The notes beneath the pieces are model-generated. The model did not search any database, was not told the DNA's origin, and was given only the letters and a program-made list of their open reading frames with translations. The position numbers and the translations under genes are program-made. Source: Gracilinema caldarium (GTDB lineage Bacteria > Spirochaetota > Spirochaetia > Treponematales > Breznakiellaceae). From it: a stretch of DNA of 64,000 nucleotides. Positions 33,135-42,396 of the stretch are shown here, piece after piece (within the stretch, counting starts at the first letter, position 1; each line of letters begins with the position of its first letter). Location of the stretch: NCBI RefSeq assembly GCF_029265695.1, contig NZ_JAJUHW010000011.1, positions 1 to 64,000 of the forward strand, in the 5' to 3' direction.

Positions 33135-34121
33135 ATGGCCTTAGAAATCAACATAGACAAATCAAGCGATAGCCCTGTATACCGGCAGATTATCGAACAG
33201 ATTACCAGAAAATTGCGGGCCGGTGTATTAAAACCAGGGGATAAGCTCCCCACAGAACGCGAGCTGGCGGAAAGCCTTGGCATTGCCCGGGGCACCGTAA
33301 ACCGGGCCTACGAAGAATTGACCCGGTCCCAGATTCTGGAATCTATTCCCGGCAGGGGAAGTTTCATTTCCGCCCAGCAGGACGTGGCCGAGACAAGCCG
33401 CAAGGAAAAAGCGGTGAGCCTCATAGCAGAACTTATCGACACATTGCGTAATCTTCGTTTTTCCTACCGCGAAATTCGCACCCTCATAGAGCTCGGCATT
33501 TTGGAAAAGGAGCGAATGTTCGAGGAACTTTCCATCGCGGTGGTAGATTGTAATCCGGAAGCATTGGCGGTATTTCGAAAACAGCTTAACTTTTTAACCA
33601 CCATGCCGCTTACCCTTTTTTTACTCGATGACCTTGCATCAACTGCTGAGGTGGAAAAGAAGCTCTCTCCCTTTGATCTGGTATTAACCTCCGCCCGTCA
33701 TTATACGGAAGTACTCGGCATGGCGCCGGGAATAAAAGAAAAGCTTATCCAGGTAGCCCTTTCTCCGTCCCAGGATACAATCATAGCCCTGGCAACGATA
33801 AAGCCGGGCCGTAAATTAGGCATCATCTGCGAAAGCCGGCAGTTCCGTGACATCATCCTTAATAAATTGCGGGATCTTATGATCGACGACGGCGTGGAAG
33901 TTCTCCGCTATGCCGAACTGGATCGGCTGCCCCTCTTTCTCGCCGATAAGGAGGTCATTATTGTGCCCCCTTCATGGAAGCAGCCCGAGGGAAAAGTAGC
34001 CCAGGCGTCTTTGCAGGATTTTACCTCCCGTGGCGGAAAGCTCATCGTCTTCGACTACCAGGTTGAACGGGGTTCTGTCATTTATGTAGAAGAGCGAGTC
34101 CGGGATCTCTTGGCCCAGTAG
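33135..34121 (+). CDS. GntR family transcriptional regulator of the glutamate mutase operon
   Basis: 328 aa. Residues 1-78 are a GntR winged helix (SPVYRQIIEQITRKLRAG, KLPTERELAESLGIARGTVNRAYEEL, GRGSFI). The remaining 250 residues are not the usual UTRA, FCD or aminotransferase domain; they show alpha/beta segments (FDLVLTSARHYTEVLGM, KLGIICESRQFRDII, EVIIVPPSWKQ) like a periplasmic-binding-protein-type sensor. The effector may be glutamate or a B12-related compound, by context. It lies 9 nt before glmS, so it is probably the first gene of the operon. Confidence 0.88.
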   Translation: MALEINIDKSSDSPVYRQIIEQITRKLRAGVLKPGDKLPTERELAESLGIARGTVNRAYEELTRSQILESIPGRGSFISAQQDVAETSRKEKAVSLIAELIDTLRNLRFSYREIRTLIELGILEKERMFEELSIAVVDCNPEALAVFRKQLNFLTTMPLTLFLLDDLASTAEVEKKLSPFDLVLTSARHYTEVLGMAPGIKEKLIQVALSPSQDTIIALATIKPGRKLGIICESRQFRDIILNKLRDLMIDDGVEVLRYAELDRLPLFLADKEVIIVPPSWKQPEGKVAQASLQDFTSRGGKLIVFDYQVERGSVIYVEERVRDLLAQ

Positions 34122-34130
34122 GAGTAAATT

Positions 34131-34586
34131 ATGGTAGAACGGGAAAAACGGCCCTATACGATAGTACTCGGAGTGATTGGTTTTGATTGCCATTCGGTGG
34201 GCAATAAAATACTTGATGCATTTTTTACCGAACGGGGTTTTAAGGTCATAAACCTCGGAGTCATGGTAAGCCAAGATGAGTTCATTTCAGCGGCTATCGA
34301 AAGCGCCGCCGACGCCATCCTGGTTTCCAGTCTGTATGGCCACGGGGAGATTGACTGTGACGGCCTGCGGGGCCGCTGTATTGAACGGGGTATTGGCGAC
34401 ATAATCCTTTGGGTCGGCGGTAACCTGGTGGTCGGGAAAAAGGACTTTTCTGAAGTGGAAGAAAAATTTCGCTCTATGGGATACGACCGGGTTTTTCCGC
34501 CTGATACCGATCTAGATAAGGCGGTTCAAGAACTCATCCAGGATATAGAAGCACGGCGGCAAAAAAAGGCAGCGGAGGGCCGCTAA
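34131..34586 (+). CDS. glmS: Methylaspartate (glutamate) mutase sigma (S) subunit
   Basis: Small B12-binding subunit, 151 aa. The cobalamin signature DxHxxG appears in [14 protein letters not shown] (DCHSVG), with the matching SxL (LVSSLYGHG) and GG (WVGGNLVVG) motifs. With GlmE it interconverts L-glutamate and (2S,3S)-3-methylaspartate by radical rearrangement. ATG at 34131 follows AGGAG. glmL begins one base after its stop. Confidence 0.95.
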   Translation: MVEREKRPYTIVLGVIGFDCHSVGNKILDAFFTERGFKVINLGVMVSQDEFISAAIESAADAILVSSLYGHGEIDCDGLRGRCIERGIGDIILWVGGNLVVGKKDFSEVEEKFRSMGYDRVFPPDTDLDKAVQELIQDIEARRQKKAAEGR

Positions 34587-34587
34587 G

Positions 34588-36015
34588 GTGGCAAAGCTGG
34601 CCCTTTCTATCGATATAGGTTCCACCTGGACCAAGGGCATGCTGGTTGATCTCTCAGACCATACCTGTGTGTTGCGGGAAGCAAGCCCGACGACGGTAGA
34701 CAACCTCGTTATGGGATTTAACAAAGTATACCATACACTCTTACATGGAGTTCCAATTGGCTACACTAGGGGAGATCGTCCCGAGGTCTTTGTATCTTCC
34801 AGCGCGAAGGGGGGCCTTACCATCGCTGCCATTGGTCTTGTGCCGGACCTCACGCTTAAGGCCGCAAAAATGGCCGCCGCATCCGCAGGCGGCAAGGTTA
34901 TCGCCAGCTTTTCATATAAATTAACCAGGTCGGATATAGAAAAGCTCGAAACATTGCGGAGCGACATTATACTCCTGAGCGGCGGGACCGACGGAGGAGA
35001 TGAATCCTATGTGCTCCACAATGCGAAAATGCTTGCATCATCTGGACTGAGCTCTGCCATACTGTATGCGGGGAACCAGACCGTACGGGAAGAAGTCCTC
35101 GCCATCTTACAAGACGCTGGTAAAGATGCCCAGGGATCGGCCAATATTTTGCCCGATTTAGAATCGGTACAAGTCGATGAGGCACGAAAAGCGATAGGGG
35201 ATATCTTTCTAAGGCGGATTATCGAAGGCCGGGGTCTCGCTTCGGTGCGGGAAATAGCCAGCGCGGAGCCCCGGCCTACACCAGCGGCAGTATACGACCT
35301 GGTGGCACTGTTGGACGAAACAGATGAAGGACTCCTTGTGCTTGATATGGGCGGAGCTACCACCGATGTGTATAGCCTCAGTGATCCCTACAGTAAAGAA
35401 TCGGACCGGGTCTACCGGGGTATTCCAGAAACGAGGCTGAAACGGACCGTAGAAGGCGACTTAGGGCTCAGGGTGAGCGCCCGTTTTGTCGCTGATGCGG
35501 GCTCCACATATATCAAGCGGATCCTGAATGAACAAGAACAGCGCAGCCTTGCAAAGTGGCTCGAAAGGATAGGCGCCAATACGGGGATTTTGCCCCTTAC
35601 AGAAGAAGAACTAAAACTCGACAATCTGCTTGCGGTTATTTGCGTCGCCGAGTCTATCGGGAGACACGGCGGAACCCTTTCGCCGACCTTTACCCCCGAG
35701 GGGCTCCTCTGGGTCCAGCAGGGTAAGGACCTTTCCAGGATACGACGCATCATTGGCAGCGGCGGCCGTCTTGCCCGTGAACTGTCCATCAATATAATCC
35801 ATTCCGCCCTGGAATCCTATTTCACTTCAGAAAATGAAACTAAAGGAAAAAGCTGGCCCCAAACAAAGCGGCTTTTACCCCGCTTCGATTCGATCGAGTA
35901 CTTCCGGGATAGTGAATATATTATTCCCCTGGCGGCAAATCTTGCCCTGACATACCCTCAAGCCGCCAGGGACCTGGTTATACAGAGTTTACAAAGGGAG
36001 AATATCCATGATTGA
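34588..36015 (+). CDS. glmL: Glutamate mutase accessory protein GlmL (MutL family reactivase-like)
   Basis: 475-aa actin-like ATPase, unrelated to the mismatch-repair MutL. The phosphate-1 motif SIDIGSTWTKGMLVDL starts the protein, and VLDMGGATTDVYSL is phosphate 2. Genes of this family always lie between glmS and glmE; a role in reactivating the B12 enzyme is inferred from similarity to diol dehydratase reactivases. GTG at 34588 follows GGAGGG by 9 nt. It overlaps glmE by 8 nt. Confidence 0.92.
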   Translation: MAKLALSIDIGSTWTKGMLVDLSDHTCVLREASPTTVDNLVMGFNKVYHTLLHGVPIGYTRGDRPEVFVSSSAKGGLTIAAIGLVPDLTLKAAKMAAASAGGKVIASFSYKLTRSDIEKLETLRSDIILLSGGTDGGDESYVLHNAKMLASSGLSSAILYAGNQTVREEVLAILQDAGKDAQGSANILPDLESVQVDEARKAIGDIFLRRIIEGRGLASVREIASAEPRPTPAAVYDLVALLDETDEGLLVLDMGGATTDVYSLSDPYSKESDRVYRGIPETRLKRTVEGDLGLRVSARFVADAGSTYIKRILNEQEQRSLAKWLERIGANTGILPLTEEELKLDNLLAVICVAESIGRHGGTLSPTFTPEGLLWVQQGKDLSRIRRIIGSGGRLARELSINIIHSALESYFTSENETKGKSWPQTKRLLPRFDSIEYFRDSEYIIPLAANLALTYPQAARDLVIQSLQRENIHD

Positions 36016-37456
36016 TCGTAAGATGAGCAAGGAATCGTTCGAAACCCAACGGACTGAGGTGCTCAAGTCCTGGCCGACAGGAGCGGACGTCGATTTTGAC
36101 GCTGCGGTCGCCTTGCAGCGGGCTATACCGGAGGAAAAAAACTTTGCCGCGGCTATGAAAAAGGCCGATGCGGAGGGGCGAACCCTTTTACAGCCCCGGG
36201 CAGGGGTTGCCCTGGTGGATGAACATATACGGCTCCTTAAATACCTGGAGACCGAGGGGGAAGCGGATCTGCTCCCCACTACGATAGACGCCTATACCCG
36301 GCAGAACCGGTATACCGAGGCTGCCAAGGGTATCGAAAAATCCCAGGCGGCAGGCACAAGCCTCCTGAACGGCTTTCCTGCGGTAAATCACGGGGTAGCC
36401 GAGTGCCGCAGGGTAACCGAGGCGGTTTCCAAACCGGTCCAGGTCAGGCACGGAACCCCCGATGCACGGCTTTTGGCGGAGATAACCCTCGCGGCAGGCT
36501 TTACCGCCTTTGAAGGGGGCGGCATCAGCTACAATATTCCCTATGCTAAAAATGTCCCCCTGCGTTCATCAATCCAATATTGGAAATATGTGGACCGCCT
36601 TGTGGGCCTTTACGAAGAAGCAGGGGTGCGTATAAACCGGGAACCCTTTGGACCTCTGACAGGCACTCTGGTCCCCCCCTGCGTTTCCCACGCGGTAGCA
36701 ATCCTGGAGGGGCTTCTGGCCCTGGAACAGGGGGTGGTTTCCCTCACTTTAGGCTACGGACAGTGCGGAAACCTGATACAGGATGTGGCGGCAATCATCA
36801 GCCTTAGAAACCTGGCCCGCACCTACTTTAGCGAAGCCGGCTTTGAACATGTGGAGCTTACCACGGTGTTCCACCAGTGGATGGGCGGCTTCCCGGAAGA
36901 CGAAGCAAAGGCCTTTGGCGTCATTTCCTGGGGTTCCGTGGCGGGCCGGCTTGCGGGGGCCACCAAAATCATTGTGAAGTCCCCCCATGAGGCCATGGGT
37001 ATCCCCACCAAGGAGGCTAATGCCCAGGGACTCAGGACGAGCAGGCAGATCGTAAACATGCTAAGCGACCAGGGCATGCTGGATTCCCAGGCGGTCCAGA
37101 GGGAGGTGGCCCTTATCGAGCGGGAAACCCGGGCAATTTTGGAGGGAGCCTTTGCCCTCAGTTCGGGCCGGGACCCCGAAGAAGCGGCGGTCCGGGCCTT
37201 TGAGGCGGGCATTATCGACGTACCCTTTGCGCCATCGAACCAAAACCAGGGGAAGATTCTTCCCATGCGGGATAACGAAGGCTATGTGCGGATTTTCAAA
37301 GCCGGATCCCTACCCCTGCCCCAGGACGTGCTGGACTTCCACCGGGAACGACTGGAAGACCGGGCTAAGGCAGAGGGGCGGCTAGTAAGCCTCAGGATGG
37401 TAACAGACGATATTTATGCGATCGGCAAGGGCCGGTTAGTAGGGAGGCCATTATGA
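36008..37456 (+). CDS. glmE: Methylaspartate mutase epsilon (E) subunit
   Basis: Catalytic subunit of glutamate mutase, 482 aa, a TIM barrel. Recognisable family segments are NGFPAVNHGVAECRRV, VQVRHGTPDARLLAEI, FEGGGISYNIPYAKNVPL and SLTLGYGQCGNLIQDVAAI. The binding pocket (RHGTPD) is intact. ATG at 36008 is preceded by GGGAG and overlaps glmL. The mal gene starts within its stop (ATGA). Confidence 0.96.
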   Translation: MIDRKMSKESFETQRTEVLKSWPTGADVDFDAAVALQRAIPEEKNFAAAMKKADAEGRTLLQPRAGVALVDEHIRLLKYLETEGEADLLPTTIDAYTRQNRYTEAAKGIEKSQAAGTSLLNGFPAVNHGVAECRRVTEAVSKPVQVRHGTPDARLLAEITLAAGFTAFEGGGISYNIPYAKNVPLRSSIQYWKYVDRLVGLYEEAGVRINREPFGPLTGTLVPPCVSHAVAILEGLLALEQGVVSLTLGYGQCGNLIQDVAAIISLRNLARTYFSEAGFEHVELTTVFHQWMGGFPEDEAKAFGVISWGSVAGRLAGATKIIVKSPHEAMGIPTKEANAQGLRTSRQIVNMLSDQGMLDSQAVQREVALIERETRAILEGAFALSSGRDPEEAAVRAFEAGIIDVPFAPSNQNQGKILPMRDNEGYVRIFKAGSLPLPQDVLDFHRERLEDRAKAEGRLVSLRMVTDDIYAIGKGRLVGRPL

Positions 37457-38730
37457 AAATTAAGAGAGTATCCTTTCGGGAGGGGGCCAGCGCCTTCTTT
37501 TTTGACGACCAGCGGGCTATAAAGGCCGGGGCGGGCCACGACGGTTTTGTCTACACCGGAAAGCCCATAACTCCGGGCTTTGTCCGTATCCGGCAGCCAG
37601 GCAAAGTCATCTGCGTGACCTTGGAACTGGAAAACGGCCGCTTTGCCTATGGAGACTGTGCAGCGGTCCAGTATTCGGGGGCCGGTGGCCGGGACCCGTT
37701 ATTAGATCCGGCGCGGTATATTCCTTTTCTGGAAAAGCATGTAAAGCCCGTTTTGGAAGGTATGGAATTGGATTCGTTCCGACGCTGCGCTGGAGTAATT
37801 GACAATCTAAAGGTTCCCGATCCCCTGTCAGAACACCCGGAAGAGCCTAAAATACTCCATACAGCCCTCCGCTATGGCCTTACTCAGGCCCTGCTCTATG
37901 CTCGAGCAGAAGCGGCAGGTATGATCCCCGCAGAAATTGTGGCTGAGGAATGGAACCTGCCTATTATCGCAATACCGGTACCTGTATTCGGCCAGACCGG
38001 CGACGACCGCTATACTAATGCGGACAAAATGATCCTCAAGGGTGTAGATGCCCTGCCCCACGGGCTCATCAACAATGTGGATGAAAAACTGGGCCGCCAG
38101 GGCGAAAAGCTTAAGGATTATCTGCGCTGGCTCAGCCGCCGTATCACAGAACTCAGGATGAACCCATCCTATAAGCCATCCCTCCATGTGGATGTGTACG
38201 GAACGATCGGGCAAATCTTTAACAATGATCCAGTCCGGGTAGCTTCCTACCTCGCATCCCTCGAAAAAGATGCAAGCCCCTTTGATCTCTATATTGAAGG
38301 CCCCATAGACTTAGAACACCGGGAACGGCAGATGGAAGGTCTGGGGGCAATAAAGCGGGAGCTTTCAAAGCTAGGTTCCCCGGTTAAAATAGTGGCCGAT
38401 GAATGGTGCAACACCCTGCAGGATATCAAAGACTTTGCCGATGCGGATAGCTGCCATATGATCCAAATTAAAACCCCCGATCTGGGAGGGCTTCAGGATA
38501 TTGTAGATGCGGTTCTGTACTGCAAAAAGGCTGGCGTAGAAGCCTACCAGGGCGGTACCTGCAACGAAACGGATCTTTCTGCCCGGGCCTGCGTACATCT
38601 AGCCATGGCAAGCCGGCCAGAACGGATGCTGGCCAAACCCGGCATGGGTTTTGATGAAGGATACTGTATCGTGACCAATGAAATGGCCCGTATTTGTTCA
38701 ACCTTTGAGTTAAGGAGCCATCATGCCTAA
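37453..38730 (+). CDS. mal: Methylaspartate ammonia-lyase
   Basis: 425-aa enolase-superfamily enzyme that converts 3-methylaspartate to mesaconate and ammonia. The catalytic Lys is in HMIQIKTPDLGGLQD (about residue 339); metal ligands lie in LHVDVYG, IEGPID and VADEWCN. EAYQGGTCNETDLSAR matches the family. It is the second step of the methylaspartate route of glutamate fermentation. ATG at 37453 follows GGGAGG. It overlaps the AtuA-like gene by 8 nt. Confidence 0.96.
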   Translation: MKIKRVSFREGASAFFFDDQRAIKAGAGHDGFVYTGKPITPGFVRIRQPGKVICVTLELENGRFAYGDCAAVQYSGAGGRDPLLDPARYIPFLEKHVKPVLEGMELDSFRRCAGVIDNLKVPDPLSEHPEEPKILHTALRYGLTQALLYARAEAAGMIPAEIVAEEWNLPIIAIPVPVFGQTGDDRYTNADKMILKGVDALPHGLINNVDEKLGRQGEKLKDYLRWLSRRITELRMNPSYKPSLHVDVYGTIGQIFNNDPVRVASYLASLEKDASPFDLYIEGPIDLEHRERQMEGLGAIKRELSKLGSPVKIVADEWCNTLQDIKDFADADSCHMIQIKTPDLGGLQDIVDAVLYCKKAGVEAYQGGTCNETDLSARACVHLAMASRPERMLAKPGMGFDEGYCIVTNEMARICSTFELRSHHA

Positions 38731-40120
38731 TCAGGAATTGCGTATACTTTCTCCCACAGCCATCCTGGGCTATGGGTTTCCCGAAGAATCTTTTCAGCGT
38801 GCCGTGGATCGAAAACCCCATGTGATCGCTGTTGACGCGGGTTCAAGCGATCCCGGTCCCTATTATCTCGGAAGTGGTAAGGCCTTTACCAATCGGGCCT
38901 TTGTAAAGCGGGACCTACGGTACATGCTGACTGCAGGCAGAAAACTCAATGTACCCGTTATTGTCGGGACCGCTGGCGGCAGCGGGGCGGCACCGCATTT
39001 ACAGTGGTGCTATGACATCATACTGGAGATTGCCCGGGAAGAAGAGCTTTCCTTTAAAATGGCGGTTATTCCAGCGGATGTCACCAAAGAAACGGTCAGA
39101 CAGGCCCTCCACAAAGGCACCGTCGAAAGCCTTCCCTTCGTGCCGCCCCTGACAGAAGAAGCCCTGGACTCCACCACACACCTGGTTGCCCAGCTTGGCC
39201 CGGAACCGCTGGTCCAAGCCCTCAGGGACGGGGCCGATGTTGTTTTAGCGGGCCGCTGCTACGACCCGGCAAACTTTGCAGCCCTGCCCCTGCTCCTGGG
39301 CTACGACGAAGGACTCGCTATCCATATGGGAAAGATCCTGGAATGCGGAGCTATTGCCGCCACGCCGGGATCAGGGGCAGACTGCGCCTTTGCAACCCTG
39401 ACTGACCATTCCTTTATTCTCGAAGCGCCTAATCCAAAGCGGCAGTTTACCGTGGCCTCCGCAGCGGCCCATACGCTCTACGAAAAGAGCAACCCCTATG
39501 AATTACCCGGACCGGGGGGCATTTTGGACCTGCGGGACTGCAGCTTTAGCGATCTTGGAGAGGGAAAGGTAGAAGTCCGGGGAAGCAGGAATATCCCGAC
39601 TGAGCCCTACAAGGTAAAACTCGAGGGAGCTCGGCCCGTAGGCTACCGGAGCATTAGCATTGCCGGCGTCCGGGACCCCATAATGATTGCTTCCATCGAT
39701 ACGATCTTAAAGCAGGTCAGCGCCCAGGTACAAAGCATGGGAACCAGCAGCCGGGGACAGGTATACTTCCATGTCTACGGCCGGGACGGCGTTATGGGCC
39801 AAGGAGAAATAGGACTAAAAAAACAGTGGCAAAACAACAAACCCTATGAACTTGGTATTGTGATTGAATCGGTAGCCCCCACCCAGGAAGAAGCCGAAAC
39901 TCTGACCAGCGTTACCCGGTCTACCCTGCTCCATTACGGCTATGAAGGCCGCATTGCTACCGCAGGAAATCTGGCATTTCCCTTTTCGCCCTCGGACATC
40001 AGCATGGGGACGGTCTATGAGTTTTCAGTGTACCACCTGATGCCTATCTCTGATCCTGTTAACTTTCCTGGGCCAGAGGGCCGCAAAATGCTCACCATTC
40101 ACAAAGGAAGGATCCAATGA
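38723..40120 (+). CDS. AtuA-like (DUF1446) protein
   Basis: 465 aa, acyclic terpene utilisation AtuA family. Recognisable segments are IAVDAGSSDPGPYYLGSG, IVGTAGGSGAAPHLQW, ADVVLAGRCYDPANFAALP and ECGAIAATPGSGADC. The reaction is not known to me. Translational coupling with mal (8-nt overlap) and with the DUF4387 gene (ATGA) argues that the pair acts on mesaconate or its product, perhaps as a hydratase or CoA-related step in place of the usual mesaconase, which is not in the window. Confidence 0.8.
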   Translation: MPNQELRILSPTAILGYGFPEESFQRAVDRKPHVIAVDAGSSDPGPYYLGSGKAFTNRAFVKRDLRYMLTAGRKLNVPVIVGTAGGSGAAPHLQWCYDIILEIAREEELSFKMAVIPADVTKETVRQALHKGTVESLPFVPPLTEEALDSTTHLVAQLGPEPLVQALRDGADVVLAGRCYDPANFAALPLLLGYDEGLAIHMGKILECGAIAATPGSGADCAFATLTDHSFILEAPNPKRQFTVASAAAHTLYEKSNPYELPGPGGILDLRDCSFSDLGEGKVEVRGSRNIPTEPYKVKLEGARPVGYRSISIAGVRDPIMIASIDTILKQVSAQVQSMGTSSRGQVYFHVYGRDGVMGQGEIGLKKQWQNNKPYELGIVIESVAPTQEEAETLTSVTRSTLLHYGYEGRIATAGNLAFPFSPSDISMGTVYEFSVYHLMPISDPVNFPGPEGRKMLTIHKGRIQ

Positions 40121-40437
40121 AAATCCGACTCATCGACGAAGCCCGGGTCATCCGTTCAAAAAACTCTGGACCCTTTGAACTTACCTTGGACATTATGTTC
40201 AAAGAGCGGGAAATATATGAATTTTTCAAATCCCGGAACTTGATAAACAAGGCTCTAATTGCTACCCTCTACGGAGTCAAAGAAGAAGAGGTTCTGTCGG
40301 TGGTGTATTTTGAGCCCGCCCATGCAATCAAGGCAACCTTAAAACGGCTCATACCCTCCGGTGCTCCGGGAGACCGGGATATTTACGGCGCCCAGCAGCA
40401 CGGTCCCCTTCTAGACTTGGAGTGGGAGCTTACATGA
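40117..40437 (+). CDS. DUF4387 protein, partner of the AtuA-like protein
   Basis: 106-aa soluble protein. It contains RVIRSKNSGPFELTLDIMF near the start and DRDIYGAQQHGPLLDLEW at the end, the pattern I associate with DUF4387. This family usually lies next to DUF1446 genes or is fused to them, suggesting a two-subunit enzyme. Its ATG overlaps the preceding stop, and its own stop overlaps the next ATG. Confidence 0.75.
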   Translation: MKIRLIDEARVIRSKNSGPFELTLDIMFKEREIYEFFKSRNLINKALIATLYGVKEEEVLSVVYFEPAHAIKATLKRLIPSGAPGDRDIYGAQQHGPLLDLEWELT

Positions 40438-41309
40438 AGCAAAAGGAACACATTGCGGATCGTTCAGTGCTTTTCAGCGTGTTCAGCCTGTTGCGTTATA
40501 AAAAGATACGGAAAGCGGGGCTATTCTGCCTCGGAACAGCCCTGCGAGATTTTTTCGGCCTCCAGTACAAACAGAAATTGCTTCCTATGACTCCGGTTTA
40601 TCAGGTAGACCATCCTTTGGACAATGAGATTCCCTTTAAGCCGGAACAAGTAGACATTTACTTAGACTTTGTCTATTTCTGGATCCGATCAGCAGCCTTT
40701 CTCATGGAAAGATTTGGCAAAGATGCGGAGGAAGAGGTCGCCTCATTTATATATTGCATGGGAAGGCTCTACAGCTTTGCCGCCGAAGTATACCGGAAAG
40801 GATTTTCCACCACCAAACGCCCCCGCTATTATAAACGCCTGCGTTTTATCATCATTCACCTCTTTGACCCCCATTTAATGTGCATTCCCAGCCTCCATGT
40901 CATGGTGGTCTGCAGAACCTATACGGCCTTCCGGGCCATGGTGGAAAGATTGAATGCAAAAGAAGAACTCGCCCCTTATATTGATGAACTCATAGCCGGC
41001 GCGGTTTCCATTACTGAGTCTATTTTGTATGTAAAACAACATAGCATTAACTGTATCCCGGCGGCGTTTTATGCCCTCTCTGCCTTCGACAGTGCCTTGT
41101 TTCCTCCTGAAGAAATGCAGCGATTCAGTGAACGGCTTTTTTTAGGTGCCGCCGATATCGAAACGGAGCAAAAAAAGGCTATTCTTGACCATATCTATAC
41201 CTTATATAACCAATTCATAGACGAAGGGCGAAAGACAGACCACTGGGAAGAGGTACTCCTTTCGTTTCTTAAAACGAAACCCCTCGCAGCTCACAAAAAT
41301 CTTGCTTAA
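40434..41309 (+). CDS. PAP2-like protein, tentative
   Basis: 291 aa. The CIPSLHVMVV and VKQHSINCIPAAFYAL segments resemble motifs 2 and 3 of PAP2 phosphatases and inositol-phosphorylceramide synthases (SLH and xH). However, motif 1 (KxxxxxxRP) is only faintly present (KRPRYYKR), and hydrophobic stretches are short. Lipid phosphatase activity is unproven. ATG at 40434 overlaps the DUF4387 stop (ATGA) with GGGAG 5 nt upstream. It is the last gene of the operon, with no obvious link to glutamate fermentation. Confidence 0.5.
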   Translation: MKQKEHIADRSVLFSVFSLLRYKKIRKAGLFCLGTALRDFFGLQYKQKLLPMTPVYQVDHPLDNEIPFKPEQVDIYLDFVYFWIRSAAFLMERFGKDAEEEVASFIYCMGRLYSFAAEVYRKGFSTTKRPRYYKRLRFIIIHLFDPHLMCIPSLHVMVVCRTYTAFRAMVERLNAKEELAPYIDELIAGAVSITESILYVKQHSINCIPAAFYALSAFDSALFPPEEMQRFSERLFLGAADIETEQKKAILDHIYTLYNQFIDEGRKTDHWEEVLLSFLKTKPLAAHKNLA

Positions 41310-41330
41310 AAGGCCAGATAAGGGTATGCT
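41302..41330 (+). promoter_or_regulatory. Promoter of the 277-aa gene (leaderless architecture)
   Basis: TTGCTT (41302-41307), 17-nt spacer, TATGCT (41325-41330), then 8 nt (TTCCTAAA) to ATG. The -35 overlaps the stop codon of the PAP2-like gene. No Shine-Dalgarno site. Confidence 0.65.
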
Positions 41331-41338
41331 TTCCTAAA

Positions 41339-42172
41339 ATGAAACCCATTGTTGATCCCTACACCCTGCTGGAACAACCGAATCCCCTGCCAGAACACTG
41401 GGCCTTGGTCGATGCCTTTGATGCAGTAACCAACGGAATGGATAATCCTGAGGCCCTGAAACGCCTTGAACATATAACAGATTCTGAACTGCTCAATTGG
41501 AAATGGCTTGTCATAGCAATCAAAGCCTTATACGACGGCAATAAAGGGACTGTACAAGAAGCAATTCAACACATCGCAGATGACAGCCCCCCTGGGGTTC
41601 TCAAACCGCTCTTTGAAACCTGGCTTTCAGAAAGTACTGGCAAGTCATACAAAGCGCTCCCCAATGCAGCGCTGGACAATGTATACTCCCAGCTTCGCCG
41701 TGCCCAGCATCCCCTGGCAATCCGGGCGGATCAGGCCGCAGAAGCAATCAGGCAAGGAGTGGTATATTTATTTGAACAGCATTTTGAAAAAATATTATAT
41801 GAAATGCATCATCACTTAGGAGCCGATGGTCCGGCTCTTGCTATGCGATATGGGATTGATAGCCTCTGTGCTTTATATGATGAGGGATATCCTATGGAAG
41901 ACTTTTTATCCCTCCTCATTTCCACCCTTGGACAGGCCGATGGCTGCTGCTGCCTTGCTCTGGCTTTGTTAAAAAAAGAAGAAAAAGAGCCCCATTTCAG
42001 GGCTCGCATTATACAAGCCATCGATGCGAGCCTGGCAGCAACGGATGGTAAATTTGTAACACCATCTATGAAAAATGCTTTAAGATCCATTAAAACGAGA
42101 CTTAATGCCGAACCTGCAAGCAATCGGCAGACAAAAAAGACAGCGCAGCTTGTTCAACTTGAACTCTTTTAA
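41339..42172 (+). CDS. Uncharacterised protein with a C-terminal QLELF clamp-like motif
   Basis: Not recognised. 277 aa, mostly helical, without signal or membrane span. A Cys-rich run (DGCCCLALALL) lies near residue 200. The last 35 residues are basic and flexible and end QLVQLELF. QLELF fits the bacterial sliding-clamp-binding consensus QLxLF placed at the extreme C terminus, as in several DNA polymerases and repair factors. A role in replication or repair is inferred only from that tail. The start has no ribosome site but lies 8 nt after a -10 box. Confidence 0.6.
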   Translation: MKPIVDPYTLLEQPNPLPEHWALVDAFDAVTNGMDNPEALKRLEHITDSELLNWKWLVIAIKALYDGNKGTVQEAIQHIADDSPPGVLKPLFETWLSESTGKSYKALPNAALDNVYSQLRRAQHPLAIRADQAAEAIRQGVVYLFEQHFEKILYEMHHHLGADGPALAMRYGIDSLCALYDEGYPMEDFLSLLISTLGQADGCCCLALALLKKEEKEPHFRARIIQAIDASLAATDGKFVTPSMKNALRSIKTRLNAEPASNRQTKKTAQLVQLELF

Positions 42173-42183
42173 GGTTAGCAATC

Positions 42184-42396
42184 ATGAATATAAATGAAAT
42201 TTTAGATCTAGCATCAGAAAGTTCTCTTTCCTCTGAAACTCATGTTCAGCTTGCTTTTGTACTGGAAGGTTTTAATAATGCCGACGAGCTATCCCGTTCC
42301 CTGCCTCCTGCCCTGCAATTTGTGGGACCCCGGCCATGGATAAATACCATAAAGGTATTATACTCTAAGGGAACAGAACAGGGAGGAAACAACTGA
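42184..42396 (+). CDS. Small uncharacterised protein upstream of the uridine-kinase-like gene
   Basis: 70 aa, acidic N terminus (MNINEILDLASESS) and no recognisable domain. ATG at 42184 is preceded by AAGG about 9 nt upstream and lies 11 nt after the 277-aa gene. Its stop overlaps the next ATG by one base (TGATG), which supports it being real. Confidence 0.6.
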   Translation: MNINEILDLASESSLSSETHVQLAFVLEGFNNADELSRSLPPALQFVGPRPWINTIKVLYSKGTEQGGNN

